A stretch of 64,000 nucleotides of DNA, from NCBI RefSeq assembly GCF_037055275.1, contig NZ_CP146343.1, forward strand, positions 3,568,501 through 3,632,500, in the 5' to 3' direction. The stretch is from Pseudomonas sp. ML2-2023-3. GTDB lineage: Bacteria; Pseudomonadota; Gammaproteobacteria; Pseudomonadales; Pseudomonadaceae. The notes below the pieces were generated by a model. The model did not search any database, had not been told where the DNA came from, and saw nothing but the letters and a program-made list of their open reading frames with translations. A program made the position numbers and the translations under genes. Shown in pieces: positions 17,461 through 27,467 of this stretch (position 1 is the first letter of the stretch; every line of letters starts with the position of its first letter).

Positions 17461-18637
17461 TCAGCGATTTTTGATGCCCTCCTTGGTTGAGGTTCAAAAA
17501 ACGCTGGCTTGGTCAGAAATCAGACCTTTCCTGTTCTTAACTCATCGTTTCACCCTTGAACAACGCCTTTTCAAGGCGCTTTTCCCGCATTACAGGCGCA
17601 CCTCTCCCGCAGCCAGCAGCCGTTTTCGCATCATCCACAGGTTCGACAGGGCAAATAGCGTGGCCTGTTGCGCGGTGTTTTTCATCAGGCCGCGAAAGCG
17701 CACTTTCGTATAGCCAAACTGACGCTTGATGACCCGAAACGGATGTTCAACCTTGGCGCGTACTTGGGCCTTGGCGTATTCGATCTTGCGCCGCAGACTA
17801 CCGATCAAACTCTGTTTTCCGTGCTTTTTGTAGCTGCTGGGCCGCGCCGCAATCGACCAGATCATCTTGCGATTCTGATGCTCAGGACGCTTGTCCACGC
17901 CGGTGTAACCGGCATCGCCAGACACGTAAGACTCCTCGCCATGCAGCAACTGATCGACCTGCGTCACGTCCGCCACATTGGCCGCCGTGCCCACCAGGCT
18001 ATGCACTAAGCCGGATTCGGCATCAACGCCGATATGCGCTTTCATCCCGAAGAAATACTGATTTCCTTTCTTCGTCTGGTGCATTTCGGGATCGCGCTTA
18101 CCGTCCTTGTTCTTGGTCGAACTTGGCGCATGAATGATCGTCGCATCGACCACCGTACCTTGGCGCAGCATCAAACCACGGTCGCCCAGATAGCCGTTGA
18201 TGACCTGCAAAATCCCGCCGGCCAGCTCATGTTTTTCCAACAGACGTCGGAAGTTAAGGATCGTGGTTTCGTCAGGAATCCGATCCAGATGCAGCCCCGA
18301 AAACTGGCGCAAAATCGTCGTCTCGTAAAGTGCTTCTTCCATCGCCGGATCGCTGTAGCCGAACCAGTTCTGCATCAGATGAACCCGCAGCATGGCCATC
18401 AACGGATACGCCGGACGACCACCGTCGCCCTTCGGATAATGCGGCTCGATCAAGGCAATCAAACCCTTCCAGGGCACGACCTGATCCATCTCGATCAGGA
18501 AACGCTCGCGGCGGGTCTGCTTACGTTTGCCGGCGTACTCGGCATCGGCGAAGGACATCTGTTTCATCGGGGCTCAGCCGTTCAGTTCGTGTGAGGCGTG
18601 TATTTCACCAGAGATGGAAGTCTTTTTCAGAGTTTCC
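17445..18637 (-). mobile_element. IS5-family insertion sequence, copy 1
   Basis: About 1193 bp. Left end GGAAGGTCTGAAGTAG and right end (inverted) GGAAACTCTGAAAAAG form imperfect terminal repeats. A 4-bp target duplication CTAA is present on both sides (17441-17444 and 18638-18641), matching the CTAR target of IS5-type elements. The right-hand CTAA directly abuts the left end of copy 2, so copy 1 jumped into the flank of an older element. Confidence 0.88.
17590..18567 (-). CDS. IS5-family transposase (intact)
   Basis: 325 residues. N-terminal domain with Q-T-R-R-E-R-F-L and P-W-x-x-L, then the DDE catalytic domain with V-V-D-A-T, G-D-A-G-Y-T-G and the R-A-K-V-E-H-P-F-R-V-I-K block (catalytic Glu region Y-[2]-R-[3]-E-like). 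No frameshift. Likely active. It is about 70-80% like copy 2 by eye. Confidence 0.93.
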   Translation of the reverse strand: MKQMSFADAEYAGKRKQTRRERFLIEMDQVVPWKGLIALIEPHYPKGDGGRPAYPLMAMLRVHLMQNWFGYSDPAMEEALYETTILRQFSGLHLDRIPDETTILNFRRLLEKHELAGGILQVINGYLGDRGLMLRQGTVVDATIIHAPSSTKNKDGKRDPEMHQTKKGNQYFFGMKAHIGVDAESGLVHSLVGTAANVADVTQVDQLLHGEESYVSGDAGYTGVDKRPEHQNRKMIWSIAARPSSYKKHGKQSLIGSLRRKIEYAKAQVRAKVEHPFRVIKRQFGYTKVRFRGLMKNTAQQATLFALSNLWMMRKRLLAAGEVRL

Positions 18638-19267
18638 CTAAGGAAGCTCCGATCAACTTGCCGCAACCGCGCAGTAAGTTGAAAATCCCGCTGAATTTGG
18701 CGCTATTGACCGCGAAATATCCCGTACGCGCCACCTTGGCGAGCTTGTCAGCCCATTTCTCCGTGTTACGTGCGTAATTAGCCCATACCCATCAGCTTTT
18801 TTCGAGCCATCCATAAATTGGACAAGGCAAACAGCGTGGTCAATTGAGCGGTGTTTTTCATCAGGCCGCGAAAGCGCACTTTCACATAACCGAACTGACG
18901 TTTGATCACCCGAAATGGGTGTTCGACCTTGGCACGTGTCTGGGCCTTGAGGTACTCGATTTTGCGCTTGGCTTTGTACAGCACGCTGCGCTTGTTCAGC
19001 TTGGAATAGGTGCTGCGTCGCGCGGCGATTTGCCAAACCACTTCACGGTTTTCATGCTCTTCGCGCTTCTCGACACCGGTGTAACCAGCATCAGCGTAGA
19101 CCGCGTTTTCCTCGCCGTGCAGCAGTTCGGCAACCTGAGTGACATCGGCTACATTCGCCGCGGTGCCGTGAACGTGGTGAACCAGCCCCGACTCAACGTC
19201 GGCACCAATATGGGCCTTCATTCCGAAGAAATATTGATTACCTTTAATGAGATGGTCAGCCCTGCTC

Positions 19268-19303
19268 GAGAAACCCAGTGAGTCTAGACTTACTGGGTTT
19301 CTC
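19268..19303 (+). promoter_or_regulatory. Perfect hairpin upstream of IS110 transposase
   Basis: A 12-bp perfect stem (arms 19268-19279 and 19292-19303) with a 12-base loop lies 23 bp before the transposase start and just before its AAGGAGGA ribosome site. It may limit read-through transcription or translation, or be part of the element's left end structure. Confidence 0.6.
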
Positions 19304-19326
19304 TCTTTACCGAAGGAGGATCTCTC

Positions 19327-20343
19327 ATGAATACCGTGACGCTTCTGGGTATTGATATCGGCAAGAATACCTTCCACTTGCATGGCCAGGACGCCAGAGG
19401 AAACCAGCTCTTGCGCAAGAAGCTCAATCGTAGCCAATTGCTGCCGTATCTGACGCAGTTGCCAACCTGCAAAATTGCCATGGAGTCCTGCGGCGGCTCG
19501 CAGTGGCTGGCTAGGCAGATCGAAAGCTTAGGCCATCGAGTGCAATTAATCGCGGCGCAGCATGTAAAGGCCTACGTCACCGGCAACAAGAATGACTTTA
19601 TCGATGCAGAGGCCATCTGCGAAGCAGCGTCGCGACCCAGAACCCACTCGGTTCCGGTAAAGACCCTTGAACAGCAGATCCTGTCGACCGAGCACAAGCT
19701 GCGCAAGTCTTGGGTGGATAATCGCACGGGAATCATCAACCAGGTGCACGGCTTTCTGTTGGAGTTCGGCATCATTTTCCCCGTTGGATATGCGGCTCTG
19801 GAGCAGGTACCGGCGTTAATGGAAAACCACGAACTGCCGATTCGACTGCGCAATGCGGTTGAGCGAATGCTGCTCGATATTCAACGCCTGACTCGAGATA
19901 TCAAAACCATCGATGTCGAGATCAAACAGCAACTGTCCGAGGACGCAGCCGGCATGCGCTTGTTGAGCATCCCCGGCATCGGCCCTCTCACCGCTAGCGC
20001 GCTGCTGGCCGATGTCGGCGACGCTTCGACTTACAAAAGCTCGCGCGACTTTGCCGCCTCACTCGGGTTGGTGCCTCGACAGTATTCAACCGGTGGCAAG
20101 ACGAGCTTGCTCGGCATCAGCAAACGCGGCGACAAGTATCTGCGCAGCCTACTGGTGCAAGGCGCTCACGCACTGATGATCCGAATCGACAAGCGAAACG
20201 ATGCGCTCGGAGCCTGGGTAAGAAAGCTTTTGGCTCGCAAGCCGCCGAACAAGGTCGCCTGTGCGCTAGCCAACAAAATGGCAAGAATCGTCTGGGCTGT
20301 GTTAGCCCGAGGCGGTAGCTACAACGTGGAACAAACGGCTTGA
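19327..20343 (+). CDS. IS110-family transposase (DEDD recombinase)
   Basis: 338 residues. The N-terminal RuvC-like DEDD domain shows G-I-D-I-G-K, M-E-S-C-G-G, and K-N-D-F-I-D-A-E-A. The C-terminal Tnp20 domain starts at L-L-S-I-P-G-I-G-P-L-T-A and contains the L-L-G-I-S-K-R-G-D-K-Y-L-R region with the conserved Ser. Start ATG has AAGGAGGA ten bases upstream. It is intact and presumably active. Confidence 0.93.
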   Translation: MNTVTLLGIDIGKNTFHLHGQDARGNQLLRKKLNRSQLLPYLTQLPTCKIAMESCGGSQWLARQIESLGHRVQLIAAQHVKAYVTGNKNDFIDAEAICEAASRPRTHSVPVKTLEQQILSTEHKLRKSWVDNRTGIINQVHGFLLEFGIIFPVGYAALEQVPALMENHELPIRLRNAVERMLLDIQRLTRDIKTIDVEIKQQLSEDAAGMRLLSIPGIGPLTASALLADVGDASTYKSSRDFAASLGLVPRQYSTGGKTSLLGISKRGDKYLRSLLVQGAHALMIRIDKRNDALGAWVRKLLARKPPNKVACALANKMARIVWAVLARGGSYNVEQTA

Positions 20344-20593
20344 TCTAACCGAATTACCACCGGCTTTTGCGACGACAGTGATGATGACGATAAACGGCAA
20401 ACATCCCGACTGAAAACCTGAAGACGAAGATAGCTTTTTTCGTAGCTGATCCTTTTATCAAGGACTGTTGGGAGCGACTTCTCATCAAGGGCCGAGCACT
20501 AATGACCGTGCTCACAATGAGCCCGGATACATTAGCGCAAGCATGTTTTACCGTTCATCACGCTGGCTTGCGGGAGGTGGGCTGACCATACAT
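20344..20593 (+). ncRNA. Candidate bridge-RNA region of the IS1111-type element
   Basis: 250 bp of non-coding sequence lie between the transposase stop and the right end. In IS1111-type elements the bridge RNA that guides donor-target pairing is encoded in this end. The segment AGACGAAGA at 20422-20430 is complementary to TCTTCGTCT in the interrupted target (20593-20601), and complementarity covers 11 of 13 positions when extended. The RNA itself and its borders are inferred. Confidence 0.4.
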
Positions 20594-21182
20594 CTTCGTC
20601 TGATGCATCTCTGGATCGCGTTTACCGTGCTCGTTTTTAGTCGAACTGGGCGCGTGGATAATCGTCGCATCGACGATGGTGCCCTGGCGCAGCGAGAGGC
20701 CTTTCTCCTGCAAATAACCGTTGATGACCGCCAGGATCGCCGGCGCCAACTTATGATTCTCCAGCAGGTGTCGGAAGTTCATGATCGTGGTGTCTTCAGG
20801 GATCGGCGCGCTCAGGGTCAAGTGCGCAAACTGGCGCATGGGCGTGATTTCATACAGCGCTTCTTCCATGGCAGGATCGCTCAGCGAGAACCAGTTTTGC
20901 AGCAAGTGAATGCGCAGCATGGTTTCCAGCGGATACGGTTTTCGGCCACCACCAGCCTTCGGATAATACGGCTCGATCAACGCCAGTAAACCGCTCCAGG
21001 GCACGACCTGATCCATCTCGGCGAGGAACCGTTCGCGGCGTGTTTGCTTGCGCTTGCCCGCGTATTCGAAATCGGAAAAGCTCATCTGGCTCATGACGCA
21101 CTCGGGGCAGGTGGTGAGGCTGTATTTCAGCATACTTGGAGACTTGTTCGGAGTTTCCCTAGATCGTCCAGAACGAACCTTT

Positions 21183-21546
21183 TCAGGCCGACAGCGCCTT
21201 CATCAAACCATTAGCCCCCATGATTTTCATGACCCGTTTCAAGTTGTAGGCGAGAACGTTCAAGCTCATCTCTGCACTTACCCCTGCCAGCTTTCGCGTC
21301 AGGAAATGCGTTGCACCCATCCATTGTTTAAGCGTCCCGAAGGGATGCTCCACCGTCCGTTTACGGATTCGCATCATATCCGGCGCATTGCGCAGCCTGT
21401 CCTGCATTTCTTCCAGTACGGCCTCATGTTCCCAACGTCGGACCCGTCGCTCCGTGCTCGGTGTGCACTGCGACTTCAGCGCGCAGCCCTGGCATTTCGA
21501 ACTCCAGTAACGGTGCAGCTTCAGACCTTTTTCAACGTAGGAGTAG
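21183..21546 (-). pseudogene. IS1182-family transposase, C-terminal remnant
   Basis: About 120 residues of an IS1182-type transposase C-terminus remain, with C-x-x-C-x-L-K-S-Q-C, R-K-R-T-V-E-H-P-F-G-T-L-K-Q-W-M-G and M-S-L-N-V-L-A-Y-N-L-K-R-V. The N-terminal part is replaced by an IS3 element starting at 21547 and does not reappear beyond its other end at 22777, so a deletion accompanied or followed the insertion. It is not a copy of the complete IS1182 transposase at 35550. Confidence 0.82.
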
Positions 21547-21564
21547 TGAATCGCCCCGGGTTCT

Positions 21565-22446
21565 CTAGACACCTTGCAAGCTCATTGCGTAACGTTTTTC
21601 AAACTCTACCGGTGACAGCTGATTGTTGAAACCATGGCGGCGTTTTGCGTTGTAGAACATTTCGATGTAATCAAACACATCACTGCGAGCATCTTCCCGC
21701 GTGGTGTAGATTTTTCGCTTGATCCGTTCCCGTTTCAGAAGCTGGAAAAAGCTCTCGGCCACGGCGTTGTCATGACAATTGCCTCGGCGGCTCATGCTGG
21801 CAACCAAATTGTTTGCCTTCAAAAAACTGCGCCAATCGGAGCTGCTGTACTGGCTGCCCTGGTCGGAATGAACCATCACCTCTTGTTTCGGTTTTCGCCT
21901 CCAAACCGCCATCAATAACGCATCAATGGCCAAATCACTGGTCATCTGCGCCTTCATTGACCAGCCAATGACCTGACGAGAAAACAGATCCAGCACCACC
22001 GCCAAATACAACCAACCTTCATACGTACGAATGTAGGTGATGTCGGTGACCCAAATTTTGTTAGGTTCTACGACATCGAACTGGCGCTTCAGTAAATTGG
22101 GTGAGGCGACCGCTGGCTTACCGCCGTATTTGCCAGGACGGCGTCGATACCCTGTCTGAGAGCGCAGACCTTCAAGACGCATCAGCCTCGCCACACGATG
22201 CCGACCACAAGCTTCACCGACCTCGCGCAGGTCGTCATGGATTTTGCGATAGCCATAAACTCCGCCGCTCTCCAGCCACGAGTGCTTGATCAAACCCAGC
22301 AATCGCTGGTCGTCTTTAGCGCGTGCAGATTGCGGCTCAGACAACCAAGCGTAATAACCACTGGGATGGACTTTCAGCGTCAGGCAAAGCCGTCGAATGG
22401 AATAGTCGCCCGCGCGCTGCTTGATAAAGGCGTACTTCAGCCGCAC
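21565..22446 (-). CDS. IS3-family transposase OrfB (integrase domain)
   Basis: 293 residues as a separate frame, normally made as an OrfAB fusion. HTH_21-like N-terminus (Y-S-I-R-R-L-C), then the rve integrase core with [16 protein letters not shown] and the catalytic Glu in N-A-V-A-E-S-F-F-Q-L-L-K. The DDE triad is complete. It overlaps the orfA frame by 10 bp. Confidence 0.92.
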   Translation of the reverse strand: MRLKYAFIKQRAGDYSIRRLCLTLKVHPSGYYAWLSEPQSARAKDDQRLLGLIKHSWLESGGVYGYRKIHDDLREVGEACGRHRVARLMRLEGLRSQTGYRRRPGKYGGKPAVASPNLLKRQFDVVEPNKIWVTDITYIRTYEGWLYLAVVLDLFSRQVIGWSMKAQMTSDLAIDALLMAVWRRKPKQEVMVHSDQGSQYSSSDWRSFLKANNLVASMSRRGNCHDNAVAESFFQLLKRERIKRKIYTTREDARSDVFDYIEMFYNAKRRHGFNNQLSPVEFEKRYAMSLQGV

Positions 22447-22715
22447 TCCTTGGCAAAGTACGCGGCGGCCTTTTTTAAGATGTCTCGCTCTTCAGTGACC
22501 CGCTTGAGTTCCGCTCGCAGACGACGCAGTTCAGCGTGCTGATCGTCGTCTTGCTGCCGTTTTGCCTGAGGTTTGCTGTAGCGCTTTATCCAGGCATAGA
22601 GGCTATGCGTCGACACGCCAAGACGCGCCGCCACATCAGCGACAGGCAGCTTCTTTTCGGTCACTTGATTGACCGCTTGGATTTTGAATTCTTCGGGATA
22701 ACGTGGGTTGCTCAT
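22437..22715 (-). CDS. IS3-family transposase OrfA
   Basis: 92 residues: a helix-turn-helix (A-D-V-A-A-R-L-G-V-S-T-H-S-L-Y-A-W) and a leucine-zipper tail (L-R-R-L-R-A-E-L-K-R-V). A slippery A-AAA-AAG heptamer at 22470-22476 is in the correct zero-frame phase. A -1 shift there enters the orfB frame, which I checked is open through to orfB. Confidence 0.92.
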   Translation of the reverse strand: MSNPRYPEEFKIQAVNQVTEKKLPVADVAARLGVSTHSLYAWIKRYSKPQAKRQQDDDQHAELRRLRAELKRVTEERDILKKAAAYFAKECG

Positions 22716-22814
22716 GGCACCTCCTGATTGGCCTCAGTTTAAGGCATGGAAGTGTCTACGAAACCCGGGGCGATTCATTTCAGGCCCCCACTAAATGAGT
22801 AGCGTATCCGCTTT

Positions 22815-23867
22815 TTAGCGTGCCTCAGTTACGCCCGCTCTTGCATGAACCCACTCGGTTATCGTTTCAAGGGCACCAGGGGCGTAGGCATGACGGCCTT
22901 CCATCAGGAATCTCAGCGTGGTTAGCCAGGGCCATTCGCTGGTTAGTTGCGTGTTGTAGGGAACCGCCCTCAGGAGTCCATGACTTGCATCCGGTATGAC
23001 TTCAATCCGGTTTGCGGGATGGTTGCCCCCTACAGTCTTTCGGTAAATATCTGCATTGACTTCAGGATTTACATTCAGATCGTCCGCCCCCCACAACGCA
23101 AGCACTGGAATCTCGAGTTCTTTCAAATCATGGGTTGCATCTTCATGAAGACTTCGGCGCACAAAAGCCCACCGCTCCGGGCTCATACCGCCCGGAAGGG
23201 CTACTGGCGGCACTTGTGAAGAGGCAAACAAACGTTCGTCATCTGCGGCCATCTCCGCCATCACTCGTTCAATGTCAGGCTCAGGCATCCCTGAGCGCTG
23301 CAACCGCGTCCTGGTGTAATAGTCTCCTTGCCGTTGCCAGGATACGGCGCCTCCAACCAGTACAAGAAAGTCCGCACTATTCGTCGTAAGGCGGGGTAGT
23401 ACCCAACCGGCTTGCGAAAACCCAAGAGCACCAACAGGGATCCCTTGTAACTTGTTGCGCAGGGTAGAAATCGCGCTGCGCACGTTAACAGAGCGGTCAG
23501 CCATCGACTGATTGAGCCAGTTCCCCTGCGAATCCCCAATGCCCGGTTTATCCCACGATACAACCGCAATGCCTGCATCAAGAAGAGCGTTGATGAGTGG
23601 ATCGTAACCCTGCTGCGATGTGCGATCTTGCGGGCCATCCCCGTGAACCAGAACGACTGCCGCAGTTGCAGTTTGGTCAGGAAGCCAGAGCGTTCCCGCC
23701 AGGAGCAGTCCATTGGCTTCGAATCTAAAAGGCTCACTTACTCTGCGATCCAGCCCATAAGTGTCAAGACGCGAGAGAACTACAAAAGCGATTGCCAGGA
23801 TGAGGCAAACGACGGAAATCAACCATCCGCGATTACGCTTCGTCCAGATTACTTTATGCATCGTCAC
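22815..23867 (-). CDS. Membrane-anchored alpha/beta hydrolase
   Basis: 350 residues. A single N-terminal transmembrane helix at about 15-33 anchors a periplasmic alpha/beta-hydrolase domain: V-L-V-H-G-D-G (oxyanion region), W-D-K-P-G-I-G-D-S, and the nucleophile elbow G-F-S-Q-A-G near residue 150. A late Asp in W-G-A-D-D and His in D-A-S-H-G-L complete the triad. It resembles the group of serine aminopeptidase-like/lysophospholipase hydrolases; the substrate is not known. Its stop lies 38 bp from the IS3 end. Confidence 0.85.
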   Translation of the reverse strand: MTMHKVIWTKRNRGWLISVVCLILAIAFVVLSRLDTYGLDRRVSEPFRFEANGLLLAGTLWLPDQTATAAVVLVHGDGPQDRTSQQGYDPLINALLDAGIAVVSWDKPGIGDSQGNWLNQSMADRSVNVRSAISTLRNKLQGIPVGALGFSQAGWVLPRLTTNSADFLVLVGGAVSWQRQGDYYTRTRLQRSGMPEPDIERVMAEMAADDERLFASSQVPPVALPGGMSPERWAFVRRSLHEDATHDLKELEIPVLALWGADDLNVNPEVNADIYRKTVGGNHPANRIEVIPDASHGLLRAVPYNTQLTSEWPWLTTLRFLMEGRHAYAPGALETITEWVHARAGVTEAR

Positions 23868-24311
23868 TACCTTTTCGTTTCATGAGCTCAGGCCAGCTGG
23901 CCCAAATCGTCAGCGCCAGACGAAGCAGAGCTTATGGTTCGTGACTGCAATGTTTTACGCAAGGACGGGAGCGCTCTTGCCGGTCAGGCTAACCCCAATT
24001 TATTCGGCCTCGAAACTGCTCGGCGCTCCGTCCTTGCCAGGCCCCAGCCATGTGCGGCGCCCGTCATTACGAATGATCCCACCAACCCAAGTGTTTATTG
24101 AGGCATTTGAGCGTTAGTTAAACATCCCCTCAAGCTAGAGGCGACGATGCACCCTGCTCTCACAGCATAGTATCCACATGACTCGACAAGGGCCGACTTC
24201 AAGCACGATGGTTGCACTTCCAAGTTGATGAATCCGCATTACTTACCTTAGAAAGGTCCATTTAATTGGGGCTGAGAACTATGTCGTCCCCCAAAGGATA
24301 AGTCAGAGGGC
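23868..24311. other. Intergenic region without recognised gene
   Basis: 444 bp between two minus-strand genes. Short open frames exist on both strands but none resembles a known protein or has a convincing start. It may hold a decayed gene. Confidence 0.4.
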
Positions 24312-25382
24312 TTAGCCCTTGGCTATGCAATATGAGTTGACGAACGTTGCAGTGTGCTGCAAAGACTGACGTATATCTGGCTTGGCTATTCCATACCTGT
24401 TGGCAAATTGCTCGACCGCCGCCGTATCAAAACGAGTGGTCTGAATGAAATCCAAGGCTTCGGGCTTTGTATTCAACATCCGCGCGACGGGAGGAATTCT
24501 CAGTAGTAACTTCAGCAATCGGAGTGAAATATGATGTTTGGGAGACTTTATGCCCAAAGGCTGTGCCAACTGTGCCAAGAGTTCTCGCAAATTGGGCGTT
24601 TGGTCATCAAGCGCCAGTAGTTCCTGACCAACCATGGCAGGATCAAAAGCACAAACCGCCACCAGTTCAACCAGGTAATCCACGGTGACCAGTGGCAGCC
24701 AATGCTTGGCCGTACCAGGCACTGCAGTCAGCTTTCCCTGCACAAGGTTGCGTATCAGCTCCACTAGCGGCTGACCGTCAACGATATGCCCCGTGCGGCT
24801 GTGCCCACAGACCGTCGAGGGGTGGACAACGGTAATCTCCCCACCCAGGGCGGACATGATTTCCAAGGTCGCAAAATGCGCTTCCAGCTTGCTCGCCTCG
24901 TAACCACCGACATGCAGGTAGACGGCAGGCCAATTCGTCCGCTCCGGATAACGAGGATCAATTCCGATTCGTTGCAGATGTTCATGGTTTTTCAGCATGT
25001 AGCCGCCGATCATCACTAACCGGCTCTTTTGCTCAGCCGCCAGCAGCGCAACGCGCTTTGCCCCTTCTACGTTCACCGCACGAGATTGCTCGACTGAAAG
25101 CCCCCAAGCGAAGTGTGCGCCCAGGTGGAATACGACGCTGGCGTGCCTTAGCACTTCTCGATCAGCAAGGCTCAGCCCTAGTTCGTCCCGTTCCAGATCG
25201 CCAGCTACGGCAAATACCCGGGTCGCACACCCGCCCAATTTGTCGATTTTCTCCCGCAGTTCAACTAGTCGCTCCGGGCGGCGCATCAACACCCTAATGG
25301 TGTGACCTTTTGCACTCAGGTACGCCACTAAATGTTGACCGATGAAACCGGTACCCCCCGTGACAAAGCACTCCACGCTCAT
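24312..25382 (-). CDS. Extended SDR / epimerase-like reductase
   Basis: 356 residues. N-terminal F-V-T-G-G-T-G-F-I-G-Q-H NAD(P)-binding motif at 6-17, then V-F-H-L-G-A-H-F and the active-site Y-E-A-S-K. It resembles the thioester-reductase/3-beta-HSD branch of extended SDRs. The substrate is unknown. It is divergent from a MerR regulator (25457), and the 74-bp gap contains a MerR-type promoter directed at this gene. Confidence 0.87.
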   Translation of the reverse strand: MSVECFVTGGTGFIGQHLVAYLSAKGHTIRVLMRRPERLVELREKIDKLGGCATRVFAVAGDLERDELGLSLADREVLRHASVVFHLGAHFAWGLSVEQSRAVNVEGAKRVALLAAEQKSRLVMIGGYMLKNHEHLQRIGIDPRYPERTNWPAVYLHVGGYEASKLEAHFATLEIMSALGGEITVVHPSTVCGHSRTGHIVDGQPLVELIRNLVQGKLTAVPGTAKHWLPLVTVDYLVELVAVCAFDPAMVGQELLALDDQTPNLRELLAQLAQPLGIKSPKHHISLRLLKLLLRIPPVARMLNTKPEALDFIQTTRFDTAAVEQFANRYGIAKPDIRQSLQHTATFVNSYCIAKG

Positions 25383-25413
25383 TTCCCTGTTCCTTGTTCA
25401 AGTTGAGGAACCA

Positions 25414-25445
25414 AGCGTAAACTATCGACCAAACTCTATGGTCAA
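25414..25445 (-). promoter_or_regulatory. MerR-type promoter/operator
   Basis: On the minus strand a -35 TTGACC (25440-25445) and a -10-like TACGCT (25414-25419) are separated by 20 bp, the overlong spacer typical of MerR-controlled promoters. Within the spacer the dyad GACCA-N7-TGGTC (25427-25443) is a good operator candidate. It would drive the SDR gene. Confidence 0.6.
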
Positions 25446-25456
25446 GCGGTGTTTTC

Positions 25457-25846
25457 ATGAAAATCGGCGAACTCGAGGCCCGCAGCGGTGCCAGCCGCCA
25501 TACGCTACGTTACTACGAGCAAATCGGCCTGATCTCACCGCAGCGGCGAACTAACAACTATCGCGATTACACAGCGCAAACTCTGCAGGATCTGGACTTT
25601 ATCAAGCGCGCGCAAAGCATGGGGTTTTCCTTGGGGGAAATAGGCGAGATTCTGGATGCGCAGCGGAATAAGCTGATCGATTGTGCTGACGGGGCCAAGC
25701 TAATTGAAAAAAAGATGGCAGAAGTCAAACAGAAAATCGCCAACCTTCAAAGTATTTATCGGTACCTGGATGAAGAGCGTGCAAACCTCGAAGCCAGTGC
25801 TGCCAAACAACTTGAGCTTCAGCAGTTGAACAACTCTTCCAACTGA
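25457..25846 (+). CDS. MerR-family transcriptional regulator
   Basis: 129 residues. The N-terminal MerR HTH starts M-K-I-G-E-L-E-A-R-S-G and continues with T-L-R-Y-Y-E-Q-I-G-L-I and N-Y-R-D-Y. A long dimerisation coiled coil runs from about 80 to 110. Only one Cys (in D-C-A-D) is seen, so a metal-type Cys cluster is lacking and an organic effector is more likely. Divergent from the SDR gene. Confidence 0.92.
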   Translation: MKIGELEARSGASRHTLRYYEQIGLISPQRRTNNYRDYTAQTLQDLDFIKRAQSMGFSLGEIGEILDAQRNKLIDCADGAKLIEKKMAEVKQKIANLQSIYRYLDEERANLEASAAKQLELQQLNNSSN

Positions 25847-26098
25847 ACGGTCAGCATCTAGAGCTTCGGAAGCTGCAGCCTGCTTTAAGTTTCAAGCCCC
25901 CTTAAGCATTTTCTAAAGCCTTCTGGCCAGGTCATGGAAAGCAAACATCCGCCCAAAAGACCTTGCATGGTTAAACCGGCGCCCATCCATGCGGCACCAA
26001 CTCGATAATCTGTATCCGTCCGGCGGTGGCCAATTGTAGTGGTCTAATGAAACCGGACACCCTTTTAGGCGAGAATACTCGCCAGATCGAGGTGTCAG

Positions 26099-27261
<1,163 letters not shown>

Positions 27262-27467
27262 CCACTACAAATAGCAGCCCGTCACGGAGGCCAGCTCTCG
27301 GCCAATTGCCGCCCATCGTGCCAGACAGCTCTTGCTCCTTTCCAGCCCGAAGTCGGTCACTTAGCTGAGCCAATTGTTCAAAACCCATTATTCAGTTCAC
27401 CGCTTCAAGGTTGATCCAGCTAATGCCACAGCAATGGGGGCCGCAGCATGAGTGCGAAGAGTTTTAA

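Larger units (their letters stand above)
19245..20593 (+). mobile_element. IS110-family element of the IS1111 type
   Basis: About 1.35 kb, ends uncertain by a few bases. Subterminal 11-bp inverted repeats are perfect: ATGGTCAGCCC at 19252-19262 and its complement at 20579-20589. Subterminal repeats and a long non-coding 3' end (20344-20593, 250 bp) are marks of the IS1111 subgroup. No target duplication is apparent, as expected for the family. Confidence 0.85.
18778..21094 (-). pseudogene. IS5-family transposase, interrupted
   Basis: The N-terminal half runs from 21094 to about 20594 (ending at D-P-E-M-H-Q-T-K) and the C-terminal half from about 19244 to 18778 (starting at G-N-Q-Y-F-F-G-M-K). 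In copy 1 these two segments are contiguous, so the gap is exactly the IS110-type insertion. No other lesion is visible in either half. Confidence 0.9.
18642..21158 (-). mobile_element. IS5-family insertion sequence, copy 2, split by an IS110/IS1111 element
   Basis: Left end GGAAGCTCCGATCAACT and inverted right end GGAAACTCCGAACAAGT are imperfect terminal repeats. Without the inner element it is about 1.17 kb, the same size as copy 1. It is flanked by CTAA on the left and CTAG on the right, both fitting CTAR, so its original duplication has one mismatch. Confidence 0.82.
21547..22777 (-). mobile_element. IS3-family insertion sequence, copy A
   Basis: 1231 bp. Terminal repeats begin TGAATCGCCCCGGGTT on each side, extending with mismatches through a TAGACAC segment. 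It carries orfA and orfB with a programmed frameshift. No clear target duplication is seen, in line with a deletion next to one end. Confidence 0.85.
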
